Assembly (NCBI RefSeq): GCF_001591345.1
Contig: NZ_BCUS01000033.1
Span: forward strand, 1 to 57,137
Source: Variovorax boronicumulans NBRC 103145
GTDB taxonomy: Bacteria; Pseudomonadota; Gammaproteobacteria; Burkholderiales; Burkholderiaceae_C
DNA: 57,137 bases
Reading direction: 5' to 3'
Shown: positions 17,644 through 27,795 of the stretch, one piece after another
Numbering within the stretch: position 1 is the stretch's first letter
Layout of the letters: every line of letters starts with the position of its first letter
The notes under the pieces: model-generated
Databases searched by the model: none
The model's input: the letters and a program-made list of their open reading frames with translations, nothing else
Told to the model about the DNA's origin: nothing
Made by a program: the position numbers and the translations under genes

Positions 17644-18508
17644 GCGGCGTCCAGATCGGCGCGGAGCGCGCGGCGCCCAGGTCGACATCGGCATAAAGGA
17701 TGGTTTCTTCCTCGGGCCCGGCGATGCGCCCCATCGGCCAGCCGTTGGTGCCCGCGATCAGCGAGTTGCCCATGAAGCCCGTGCCGCGCTCCTGGCCCAC
17801 GCGGTCGGCGGTGGCGATGAAGACGTTGTTGGCGTGCGCGGCCGTCATCGTCAGGTAGGCCGCCATGCACACGCCGCTGGCGTCGTACAGCGGCGGCGGC
17901 GTCCAGACCCAGCCCGTGGGCACGCAAATGATGTCGGCGCCCTGCTGCGCCACGATGCGCGGCACCTCGGGAAACCAGATGTCCCAGCACACGAGCAGGC
18001 CGATGCGGCCGATCTTCGTCTCGAACACCGGGTAGCCCTCGTTGCCGGGCGTGAACCACAGCTTCTCGTTGTTCCACAGGTGCGTCTTGCGGTAGCGGCC
18101 GATGTAGCCCTCGGGGCCGACGAGCACGGCGGTGTCGAACAGCTGCATGCCGTCCTGCTCGGCCAGGCAGCCGACGAGGTACACGCCGTGTTTTGCCGCG
18201 AACGTGACCCAGCCCTGCACCGTGGGGCCGTGCGGCACGGGCTCGGCGTGGGCGAAGGCCTCGGCGCGGCCGTTGAAGCAGTAGCCGGTGGTCGCCAGTT
18301 CGGGCAACACGATGAGCTGCGCGCCGCCGGCCACCGCCGCTTCGAGTTGTGCGTGCACCGCGGCGGCGTTGCGCGCGAGGTTCTCGACGCCGACCTGCGG
18401 GTCGAACTGCACGACGGCCACGCGCACGGGGCTGGCGCGCAGGCCGGGCACGGCGTCGCCGCCGGAAGGGATGTCGTGGGGAGCGGGGGTCGGGAGGGTC
18501 ATGGCCAT
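17561..18508 (-). CDS. Nitrilase-superfamily carbon-nitrogen hydrolase
   Basis: About 315 residues. The superfamily hydrolyses nitriles or amides through a Glu-Lys-Cys triad. All three are visible: Glu in VLPELATTGY (about residue 70), Lys in YRKTHLWNNEK (about 141) and Cys in LLVCWDIWFPE (about 174). The CWD context fits aliphatic amidase or N-carbamoyl hydrolase-like branches better than true nitrilases, but the substrate is not known. ATG 18508 is chosen because it is 28 bp from a clear -10 box; a TTG at 18520 would lie within the operator. Divergent from the HxlR regulator, which likely represses it. Confidence 0.9.
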   Translation of the reverse strand: MAMTLPTPAPHDIPSGGDAVPGLRASPVRVAVVQFDPQVGVENLARNAAAVHAQLEAAVAGGAQLIVLPELATTGYCFNGRAEAFAHAEPVPHGPTVQGWVTFAAKHGVYLVGCLAEQDGMQLFDTAVLVGPEGYIGRYRKTHLWNNEKLWFTPGNEGYPVFETKIGRIGLLVCWDIWFPEVPRIVAQQGADIICVPTGWVWTPPPLYDASGVCMAAYLTMTAAHANNVFIATADRVGQERGTGFMGNSLIAGTNGWPMGRIAGPEEETILYADVDLGAARSAPIWTPLNDLHRDRRTDLYDAMLGYRGAAPLPR

Positions 18509-18517
18509 TTCAGGTTT

Positions 18518-18561
18518 CAAATTAAAACTACTTGGATGCTAGTCGCATCGGTTTTAATTTG
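18518..18561. promoter_or_regulatory. Inverted-repeat operator between nitrilase and HxlR genes
   Basis: Perfect 11-bp inverted repeat CAAATTAAAAC (18518-18528) and GTTTTAATTTG (18551-18561), separated by 22 bp, so the half-sites are 33 bp apart (about three helical turns, same face). One half covers the shared -35 hexamer and the other the nitrilase transcript start. It is strikingly AT-rich within GC-rich DNA. The probable ligand is the adjacent HxlR protein. Confidence 0.75.
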
Positions 18562-18564
18562 CAA
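18536..18564 (-). promoter_or_regulatory. Promoter of the nitrilase-family gene
   Basis: On the minus strand TTGCAA (18564-18559), 17 bases, then TAGCAT (18541-18536). The predicted transcript start is about 20 bases before the ATG at 18508. Confidence 0.65.
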
Positions 18565-18587
18565 CCAATCCAACGCTACGGTCTAAT
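18559..18587 (+). promoter_or_regulatory. Promoter of the HxlR regulator gene
   Basis: TTGCAA (18559-18564), 17 bases, then TCTAAT (18582-18587). TTGCAA is its own reverse complement and also serves as the -35 of the divergent promoter. Confidence 0.65.
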
Positions 18588-18620
18588 CCCGCCATCCCAG
18601 GGACGCACAGGAAACACACG

Positions 18621-19079
18621 ATGGCCAGGAGAAAAAGTCTGAGGTTCGACGCCTGCCCGATGGCGCGCGCCCTCGAGATCGTCGGCGACCAGTGGTCGCT
18701 GCTGATCGTGCGCGACGCCTTCGACGGCATGCGGCGCTTCGGCGAGTTCCAGCAGAGCCTGGGCGTGGCCAAGAACATCCTGGCCGACCGGCTGAAGTGG
18801 CTGGTGCAGGAAGGCGTGTTCGACCTCGTGCCGGCCTCGGACGGCTCGCTCTACCAGGAGTACGCGCTGACGGCCAAGGGCCGCGGCCTGTTCCCCGTGG
18901 TGGTCGGCCTGCGGCACTGGGGCGAGGCGAACCTGTTCGCGCCCGGCGAGCCGCATTCGGTGCTGCTGGAGCGCGAGAACGGTGAGCCGGTAGCGCCAAT
19001 CGACCTGCGCACGCGCGACGGCCAACCGCTCGACCCCGCCGTGACCTTCGTGAAGAAGCTGCCCGTCACGGCCCCCTGA
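18621..19079 (+). CDS. HxlR-family transcriptional regulator
   Basis: 152 residues. HxlR proteins are small winged-helix dimers that respond to aldehydes, quinones or other small molecules. The family opening is clear: CPMARALEIVGDQWSLLIVRDAF near residue 13, then RRFGEFQQSLGVAKNILADRLKWLVQEGVF, and a C-terminal dimerisation helix with the conserved Y-x-LT-x-KG (YALTAKGRGLFPVV). Only one cysteine (Cys12) is seen near the N-terminus. It is divergent from the nitrilase-family gene; the shared 11-bp inverted repeat suggests it represses both that gene and itself. Confidence 0.92.
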   Translation: MARRKSLRFDACPMARALEIVGDQWSLLIVRDAFDGMRRFGEFQQSLGVAKNILADRLKWLVQEGVFDLVPASDGSLYQEYALTAKGRGLFPVVVGLRHWGEANLFAPGEPHSVLLERENGEPVAPIDLRTRDGQPLDPAVTFVKKLPVTAP

Positions 19080-19092
19080 CAGCGCCGCCCGC

Positions 19093-20418
19093 TCAGTCGT
19101 TGCCGATCGGGTACTCCAGCGCGACGCGAATCTGGCGCGTGTTGAGTTCGGCCTGCGCCTTGTTGTTGCGGTGCTCGCCGTAGCGCAGCAGGAAGGCCAG
19201 GCCCTTGGCGCTGCCTTGCTGGACCGTGTAGCGCAGCCAGAGGTCGCGCTCCCAGTGCCGGCCGCCCTGCCCGTAGCCCAGCCATGCGTAGCCTCCGCGC
19301 GGCGGCACCCGGCTGCCGTCGATGCCACTGCCGCGGATGTAGGCCGCGCCCAGGCTCAACCCGGGCGCTCCCCAACGCGCGGCATCCACTTCGTAGCGCA
19401 GCTGCCACGACCGCTCATGCGGCGCATTGAAGTCGGACAGCTGCGCTGCATTGCCGAGCCAGACGGCGCCGCGCGTCACGTAGTCGAACGGCGTGTCGCC
19501 CGCGACCTTCTGCCAGCCCAGGCCCACGCGGTGGGGGCCGTGGGCGTAGCTGGTCATGAGGCTCGCGGTGGTGTTGTCCACCGGGCCGGCCAGCGCACGG
19601 CCCGTGTCCTTGCTGCGGTACACGTGCAGGTCGAAGGACAACGCGCGCTTGTCTTCCAGCGGCACCGTGTAGTGGGCGCCCAGGTAGCCCGTGCGCCAGG
19701 TGTCCTGCAGGCGTGCGACATAGGCCGTGAGCGACAGCGAAGCGCTGCCCTTCCAGGTGCCGCCGGCAAAGTCGAACACGTCGCCGCGCGGTGACTTCGG
19801 GTCGAGGTAATTGACGATCAACGGGTGGTTCGTGCCGCGCGCATGGCGGTCGGTCGACCCGGTGAAGCGGCCGGCCTGCAGCGTGAGCGTGTCGAACTCG
19901 CGGCTCGTCAGCAGCCAGCCGCGCATGGTCTCGGGCAGCAGGCGGGAATCGGACGCGCTGAAGACCGGCGTCTTCACGCGTTGCTCGCCCACCGTCAGCA
20001 CGGTGGCGGAGATGCGCGCCTTCAGCGCCACGCCGCCGCGCGCGATGCCGTGCTGCGCGTAGCCCGCGCCGTCCACCGGCAGCATGCGGATCTTGCCGAC
20101 GCGCAGATCGTCGCCGTCGAGGCTGCGCGCGAGCGAGGCATGCGCGTCCACGCCGAAGCCGATCCAGCCCGGCGTGAAGCCGGACGCGACGGTGCCCATG
20201 ACGCCGTAGCCCCACTCCTGCGCGTAGTCGCTGCGCCGCGCCTTCGGCAGCGTGGCGTTGCGCCCGCCGTTGCTGCGGTCGCCGTGCAGGTAGCTCCGGT
20301 GCTCGTACACGCTGCGCTGGAGCACGTGCCAGCGCGTGTCCTCGACGAAGCCCCCACCTTCGGCCGCGAGGGTGGACGTGCCCAGCATGGCGAGGGCCGC
20401 GCCGCAGACCCGCTTCAT
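19093..20418 (-). CDS. OprD-family outer-membrane porin
   Basis: 441 residues, with a signal peptide (MKRVCGAALAMLGTSTLA, cut probably before AEGG). OprD porins are monomeric beta barrels taking up amino acids, small aromatic acids or sugars. Family features: GFVEDTRWHVLQRSVYEHRSY at the mature start, the EWGYGVMGTVASGFTPGWIGFGVDAHA strand block, RMLPVDGAGYAQHG, and a barrel-like end with the terminal strand QIRVALEYPIGND. It starts ten bases after the acyltransferase stop on the same strand, so the two form an operon. Substrate unknown. Confidence 0.88.
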   Translation of the reverse strand: MKRVCGAALAMLGTSTLAAEGGGFVEDTRWHVLQRSVYEHRSYLHGDRSNGGRNATLPKARRSDYAQEWGYGVMGTVASGFTPGWIGFGVDAHASLARSLDGDDLRVGKIRMLPVDGAGYAQHGIARGGVALKARISATVLTVGEQRVKTPVFSASDSRLLPETMRGWLLTSREFDTLTLQAGRFTGSTDRHARGTNHPLIVNYLDPKSPRGDVFDFAGGTWKGSASLSLTAYVARLQDTWRTGYLGAHYTVPLEDKRALSFDLHVYRSKDTGRALAGPVDNTTASLMTSYAHGPHRVGLGWQKVAGDTPFDYVTRGAVWLGNAAQLSDFNAPHERSWQLRYEVDAARWGAPGLSLGAAYIRGSGIDGSRVPPRGGYAWLGYGQGGRHWERDLWLRYTVQQGSAKGLAFLLRYGEHRNNKAQAELNTRQIRVALEYPIGND

Positions 20419-20428
20419 CGCCGGCCCT

Positions 20429-21610
20429 TCACAGGTACTTGAGCCACGCGATGTCGCGGCGCCGCGCCTTCAGGGCGGCGAAGGCGCGCACCGCCGGATA
20501 CAGCGCAAAGGCCAGCACCCCGGTGACCAGCCACACCATCCAGACGGCGTCGAAGCCGAACAGGCGGCCCTGGTTGGGGCCCCAGACCGCCTCGGCCCCC
20601 AGGTAGAGGAACTTGAGCACGTACAGGTGCAGCACGTAGAAGAACATGGGCGCCGCGCCGAACACGGCCAGCGGCGCGAGCCAGGGCGCGCCCTGCCGGC
20701 GCTCGAACAGGCGCAGCAGCCACAGCCCCACGCCGAGCGTCAGCGCGATGAACAGCAGCGACGGCGGGTACTTCGTGACGTTGAGGAAGGCCATCACGGT
20801 CGTCAGCGCGCTGTCGCCTGCTGCCCAGGGCTTGTCGCCGTAGGCATTGAGTGCGCGCAGCGCCACGAAGCCAACGAGCAGGCCCACGGCCCACGCGAGC
20901 AGCCGCCGCTGGCGCTGCGGCGCATCGGCGCCGGGCAGGAACCACGGCCCGGCGACATAGCCCAGCGCGATCACGCCGATCCACGGCAGCAGCGGGTACG
21001 ACGTGCGCAGCCTCAGGGCCTCGGACACCTCGATCCAGCCCCGGTCGTGCAGCACGGCCCAGGGCACGTGCAGCACATGGCCGACGGGAAAGTGCACGCC
21101 GTCGAGCAGGTTGTGCCCCGCCACCAGCACCACGCCCAACACGACCAGCGCCCGGCGCGGCAGCCACACCAGCGCCGACAACGCCAGCATCGACAGCCCG
21201 ATCACCCAGATCACCTGCAGGAACACGGTGGCCGGCGGGAACTGGAAGGTCCAGGCAAAGTTGACGACCGTGACCTCCAGCAGCACGAGGAACAGGCCCC
21301 GCTTCCACAGGAACGAGGACGCCGCCGCGCGGCCGTCCGCCTGCTTCGCGCCGTAGAGAAAGGCCGACAGCCCGGTCAGGAACACGAACACCGGCGCGCA
21401 CAGGTGCGCCAGCAGGCGGCCGAAGAACAGCGCCGGCGGCGTCTGCGCCACGAGCATGGGGTCGGGCACCTGGTGGTGCAGGTAGAAGGTCTCGCGCACG
21501 TGGTCCAGCAGCATGAACAGGATCACGAGGCCGCGCAGCGCGTCGATGGAGAGCAGCCGGGCCGGGGCGCCGGCCCCGGGTGGCAAGGAAGCGGATGAAA
21601 CGTCGGGCAT
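20429..21610 (-). CDS. Integral membrane acyltransferase of the HGSNAT-like / DUF1624 group
   Basis: 393 residues with around ten hydrophobic helices. The start ARLLSIDALRGLVILFMLLDHVRE is the hallmark of the group related to heparan-alpha-glucosaminide N-acetyltransferase and to the acyltransferase-3/OpgC-like membrane enzymes: an R-D-x-LRG motif, then a helix ending in DH. Such proteins move acetyl groups across the membrane onto glycans. The ATG at 21610 has no visible Shine-Dalgarno and sits only three bases from a 28-bp palindrome that could block transcription or initiation. Cotranscribed with the OprD porin downstream. Substrate unknown. Confidence 0.8.
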   Translation of the reverse strand: MPDVSSASLPPGAGAPARLLSIDALRGLVILFMLLDHVRETFYLHHQVPDPMLVAQTPPALFFGRLLAHLCAPVFVFLTGLSAFLYGAKQADGRAAASSFLWKRGLFLVLLEVTVVNFAWTFQFPPATVFLQVIWVIGLSMLALSALVWLPRRALVVLGVVLVAGHNLLDGVHFPVGHVLHVPWAVLHDRGWIEVSEALRLRTSYPLLPWIGVIALGYVAGPWFLPGADAPQRQRRLLAWAVGLLVGFVALRALNAYGDKPWAAGDSALTTVMAFLNVTKYPPSLLFIALTLGVGLWLLRLFERRQGAPWLAPLAVFGAAPMFFYVLHLYVLKFLYLGAEAVWGPNQGRLFGFDAVWMVWLVTGVLAFALYPAVRAFAALKARRRDIAWLKYL

Positions 21611-21612
21611 TT

Positions 21613-21640
21613 AATTATTGCGAATTGATTTGCAATAATT
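21613..21640. promoter_or_regulatory. 28-bp palindrome in front of the acyltransferase/porin operon
   Basis: AATTATTGCGAAT (21613-21625), TG, then ATTTGCAATAATT (21628-21640): 12 of 13 positions pair. It is AT-rich and abuts the ATG of the acyltransferase. A repressor operator is the simplest reading; the bound regulator is unknown. Confidence 0.6.
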
Positions 21641-21686
21641 TACAGCATCGGACGATGCACCCTCCTGAAGAGTCTGAAGGGCCGGT

Positions 21687-22964
21687 TCATTCGCCGAGCA
21701 GTTCGCCGATCGGCTGCAGGTCTTCCACCCGGTCGCAGATCGACTTGATGACCATGGTGATCGGGATGCCCAGCAGCAGCCCCCAGATGCCCCACAGCCA
21801 GCCCCAGAAGATCACGCCCACGAACACCGCCACCGGGTTCATGCGGCTGGTGCGGCTGGTGAGCCAGGGCATCAGCAGGTTGCCCACCACCGTGTGGATG
21901 GCCAGCGACACACCGCCCACCAGCAGCGCCATCTCGATGCTGCTGAACTGAAGGAAGGCCATGAGCCCCGCCGCCACCAGCACGATCACCGAGCCGATGT
22001 ACGGAATGAGGTTGGTCACGGCCGCGATGATTCCCCACACGGCCGCGTTCTCCACGCCGAGCAGCCAGAAGGCCAGGCCGGTGGTCAGCCCCACCAGCCC
22101 GCTCACCAGGATCTGCACCAGCAGGTAGCGCTCGATGTTGCGCGTGATGTCGTCCAGCACGTGCACCGTGACCTTCTTCTTCTGCAGGCTGGGCCCGGTG
22201 ATCTTGATGAGCTTGCGCCGGAAGGTGTCGCCCGAACACAGCGCGAAGTAGGTGAGGAAGGCCACCAGCGTGAGCTGCCCCAAGGCGTTGAGCAGGCCGA
22301 CCGTGCCGCTGAGCAGGTAGTCGCGCACGTTGAAGCCCGGCCGCTCGATCACGACGCGCGCCACGCCCTTGCGCGAAGCGACGCGCGCGGAGTTTTCCTC
22401 GGCCGCTTTCTCGAGCTGCGCGGCGGCCTGCTGCACGCTGTCCAGCGGCGTGGCGCTGGCGTTCTTGTCGCGGCGCATGGCCTGGCCGAGCTTCTGCGCG
22501 GCGACCGGCAGCGAGTCGAGCAGTTGCGAGGCGCTGCCCGAGAGCGAATAGCCCGTCCACCCGAGCCCGCCGAACAGGCCCAGCAGGATCGCCGCCGCGC
22601 CGATCCAGCGCGGCACGTACCAGCGGTGCAGGCGCTCGACCAGCGGCGACAGCGCGTAGTTCAGCAGCAGGCTCAGCATCAGCGGCACGAACACGGCCTG
22701 GCCCCAGCGCAACGCGAAGACGCTGGCGAGCACGGCCAGCACCACCAGCGAGGCGCTGCGCACGTCGACCGGCATGTGCAGCACGAAGCGCCTGCGCAGG
22801 GCGGAGGTCGCCTCTTCGGCGGTCGCGCTCGGCTCGACCGGCGCTGCGGGCTCGACGGGGTCGACCGGCGGCGCCGGCACCGGTGCGGGTGCAGGCGGCG
22901 GCTCATCCGCAGCCACCGGCCGTTCAGGCGCCGGTTTCGGGCCGGCCGGGGTGTCGTCGGTCAT
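21687..22964 (-). CDS. AI-2E family transporter (UPF0118-like permease)
   Basis: 425 residues. A proline-rich cytoplasmic N-terminus of about 55 residues (repeated PAP, PVP, PPV, EPA) precedes eight hydrophobic segments. Family marks are the pair LGQLTLVAFLTYFALCSGDTFRR and later AVTNLIPYIGSVI and GNLLMPWLTSRTSRMNPV. The family includes the reported AI-2 exporter TqsA but also Na+/H+ antiporters and others, so AI-2 export is not established. ATG 22964 overlaps the response-regulator stop as ATGA, indicating translational coupling and a possible functional link to the LytS/LytR pair. Confidence 0.88.
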   Translation of the reverse strand: MTDDTPAGPKPAPERPVAADEPPPAPAPVPAPPVDPVEPAAPVEPSATAEEATSALRRRFVLHMPVDVRSASLVVLAVLASVFALRWGQAVFVPLMLSLLLNYALSPLVERLHRWYVPRWIGAAAILLGLFGGLGWTGYSLSGSASQLLDSLPVAAQKLGQAMRRDKNASATPLDSVQQAAAQLEKAAEENSARVASRKGVARVVIERPGFNVRDYLLSGTVGLLNALGQLTLVAFLTYFALCSGDTFRRKLIKITGPSLQKKKVTVHVLDDITRNIERYLLVQILVSGLVGLTTGLAFWLLGVENAAVWGIIAAVTNLIPYIGSVIVLVAAGLMAFLQFSSIEMALLVGGVSLAIHTVVGNLLMPWLTSRTSRMNPVAVFVGVIFWGWLWGIWGLLLGIPITMVIKSICDRVEDLQPIGELLGE

Positions 22965-23709
22965 CGCGATTCCTTCAGCATCTCGCGCACCGCGGCCAGC
23001 TGGCGGCGCGACACCGCCACGGGCTCGGGCACCGAGTCCAGCCGCAGCGCCCAGCCTTCGGCGTCCTCGCCGTCGTCGTAGCGCTCCAGCGCGCGGATCG
23101 CCGCGCGCGCCACCAGCGCGTTGCGGTGCACGCGCAAAAAGCGGTGCGGGTAGCGCTCCTCGAAGTCGTTCAGCGAGCCGTCGAGGATGTGGCTGCGCGT
23201 GGCGGTGCGCACCGTGAGGTACTTGTATTCGGACTTGAGGTACAGCACTTCGGACAGCGGCACGCGCTCGGCGCGGCCCCGGTCCTGGATCAGCACGCAC
23301 TCGGGCGTGGCCTCGGGGGCCGGCTGGGCGGCGCGGCGCTCCTTCAGGAAGCGCTCGACTTTCTGCAGCGCCTGCTGCAGCCGCTCGGCGCGCACGGGCT
23401 TGGTGAGGTAGTCGACCGCCTCCAGCTCGAAGGCCGTGACCGCGTGGCTGGCGTGCGCCGTCACGAACACCACGGCCGGCGCGTCGGGCCGGCTGCGCAG
23501 CGCGCGCGCCACCTCGATGCCGTCGACGCCGGGCATGTGCACGTCGAGCAGCACGAGGTCGAGGTCCATCGCGGCCAGGTGGGCCAGCGCCTCTTCGCCC
23601 TGCGCGGCCTCGGCCGTCACCTCGGCGGCGGGCGAGCTGCAGTCGCGCAGCAGCGTGCGCAGGCGCGAGCGGGCCAGGGCTTCGTCGTCAACGATCAGGG
23701 TCTTGAGGC

Positions 23710-23713
<4 letters not shown>
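22961..23713 (-). CDS. LytTR-family response regulator
   Basis: 250 residues. Receiver domain with acidic pocket VDDE near 8-11, phospho-acceptor Asp57 in VLLDVHMPG and Lys105 in YLTKPV. A LytTR DNA-binding domain follows from about 145 to 245 (VPLSEVLYLKSEYKYLTVRTA, SLNDFEERYPHRFLRVHRNALV). AlgR/LytR-type proteins bind direct repeats upstream of target genes. It overlaps the kinase upstream and the AI-2E permease downstream by four bases each (ATGA), making a tightly coupled operon kinase-regulator-permease. Confidence 0.95.
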
Positions 23714-24801
<1,088 letters not shown>

Positions 24802-24840
24802 CGGGTGACCAACCCATTATTGCCTTCCTGGACGGCTCCC

Positions 24841-26238
<1,398 letters not shown>

Positions 26239-26271
26239 AGCTCGCGGCCACACCACCGAGGGCCGCGCTTC

Positions 26272-27750
26272 ATGTTCTACGCCATCCCGCTCGAAAACAA
26301 ACCGAGCTGGCACAACCCGCCGTGGATGACGGTGCTGCTGATCCTCCTGAACATGGTCGTGTTCTGGGGGCCGCAGCGCAGCGAAGAGAACGGCCGCGAG
26401 CGCGCGGCGCAGTTCTACGTGCAGAGCGTGCTGCCCGAGCTGGAGCTGCCGCCCTTCGTCGAGTGGCTCGAAAAAACCGACCCCAAGCGCGGCAAGCTGG
26501 CGCGCCGCATGCTGGCCCATGAAGAGGCCTACCCGCAGCTACTCGAAGGCCTGCAAAACGACCAGCCCTTCCTGAAGAAGCTGCGCGCCGACCAGGTCGT
26601 GACGCCCGCGAACCCGCGCTTCGACGAATGGCAGCGCGACCGCCGCCAGTACGAGGCGATGCTGCCCGCGCCGTTCACCGCGCGCTGGTCGCAGGACTAC
26701 GGCAAGGACGCCGAATTCAAGCCCTGGACCTGGCTCACCGCCGCCTTCCTGCACGGCAGCACGGGTCACCTGCTGGGCAACATGCTGTTCCTCTTTTTGT
26801 TCGGCTTCTCGGTCGAGCTGGCACTGGGGCGCGGCACCTACCTGAGCTTCTACCTGTTGGGCGGCGTGGGCTCCGCGCTGCTGGCCGGCTGGGCCTATGC
26901 GGGCAAGGGCGGCTACGGGCTGGGTGCCTCGGGCGCGATCTCGGCATTGATGGGCATGTACGCCGTGATGTACCGGCTGCGGCGCATCCGCTTTTTCTAC
27001 CAGCTGTTCTTCTATTTCAACTACGTCACGGCGCCCGCCCTGCTCTTGCTGCCGGCCTGGATCGTCAACGAGCTGGTGCAGCACTGGATCGGCGGCCAGG
27101 GCATCGCCTACATGGCCCACCTGGGCGGCCTGCTGACGGGCGCGGCGCTGATGGCCGGCGCCATGTGGCTGGGCCGCGTGAAGACGCCCGAGACCGTGAA
27201 GTCGGAAATGGTGACCGACGACCACCGCTTCGAGCAGCACGTGGCCGCCGCGCGCAAGCTGTCGGCGGCGATGAAGTTCGAGCCCGCGTGTGCCGAATGG
27301 CGCGCCGCCGCCGCCCTGCGCCCCAGCGACACCGACACGCTGCGCGCCTGGTTCCACACCGCGCGCCTGCAGCCCGCCAGCGACGACTTCCACCAGGCCG
27401 CGCGCCGCATCTTCCGCCTGCCCGCCACCGATGCCGACACGCTCGCGCTGCAGCACGCCAGCTTCACGACCTACCTCGACCAGGCCAAACCGGGCGTGCG
27501 CCTGAAGCCCGACGACATGGCCCGGCTGGCGCGCCGCTTCGCGCGCATCCGCCAGTTCGGCGACGCCGACAAGCTCTGCCGCATCCTGCTGAAGACCGCG
27601 CCCGACCATCCCGAGCTGGCCGACACGCTCTCGGTGTGCGCCAACGGGCTGCTGCACGCGGGCGAACGCGATCGCGCCCTGGGCCTGCTGCCGCACCTGC
27701 TGCGGCTGGCGCCCAACGACATGGTCACGCGCGCGTTGCAGCGCACGTAA
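26272..27750 (+). CDS. Rhomboid-family intramembrane serine protease with C-terminal helical repeats
   Basis: 492 residues. Rhomboids cut membrane proteins inside or near the bilayer with a Ser-His dyad. The catalytic serine is Ser220 in GLGASGAIS, and the histidine is His283 in YMAHLGG. The HGSTGHLLGNMLFLF block (helix 2, oxyanion side) is also present. Unusual features are a long soluble insert of about 100 residues between helix 1 and the core (residues 35-150) and a C-terminal cytoplasmic region of about 180 residues with TPR-like helical pairs (for example FEPACAEWRAAAALRPSD). It lies 33 bp after argH and may share its transcript. Confidence 0.9.
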   Translation: MFYAIPLENKPSWHNPPWMTVLLILLNMVVFWGPQRSEENGRERAAQFYVQSVLPELELPPFVEWLEKTDPKRGKLARRMLAHEEAYPQLLEGLQNDQPFLKKLRADQVVTPANPRFDEWQRDRRQYEAMLPAPFTARWSQDYGKDAEFKPWTWLTAAFLHGSTGHLLGNMLFLFLFGFSVELALGRGTYLSFYLLGGVGSALLAGWAYAGKGGYGLGASGAISALMGMYAVMYRLRRIRFFYQLFFYFNYVTAPALLLLPAWIVNELVQHWIGGQGIAYMAHLGGLLTGAALMAGAMWLGRVKTPETVKSEMVTDDHRFEQHVAAARKLSAAMKFEPACAEWRAAAALRPSDTDTLRAWFHTARLQPASDDFHQAARRIFRLPATDADTLALQHASFTTYLDQAKPGVRLKPDDMARLARRFARIRQFGDADKLCRILLKTAPDHPELADTLSVCANGLLHAGERDRALGLLPHLLRLAPNDMVTRALQRT

Positions 27751-27752
27751 AA

Positions 27753-27773
27753 AACCCGGCACGCGGCCGGGTT
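27753..27773 (-). terminator. Intrinsic terminator of the MHS transporter gene
   Basis: 8-bp stem AACCCGGC/GCCGGGTT with loop ACGCG. On the minus strand it is followed by six T residues, so it is a standard intrinsic terminator for the gene ending at 27796. On the plus strand it could also stop the rhomboid transcript, but without a U tract. Confidence 0.85.
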
Positions 27774-27795
27774 CGTTGACGAAGCGCCGCTGCGC

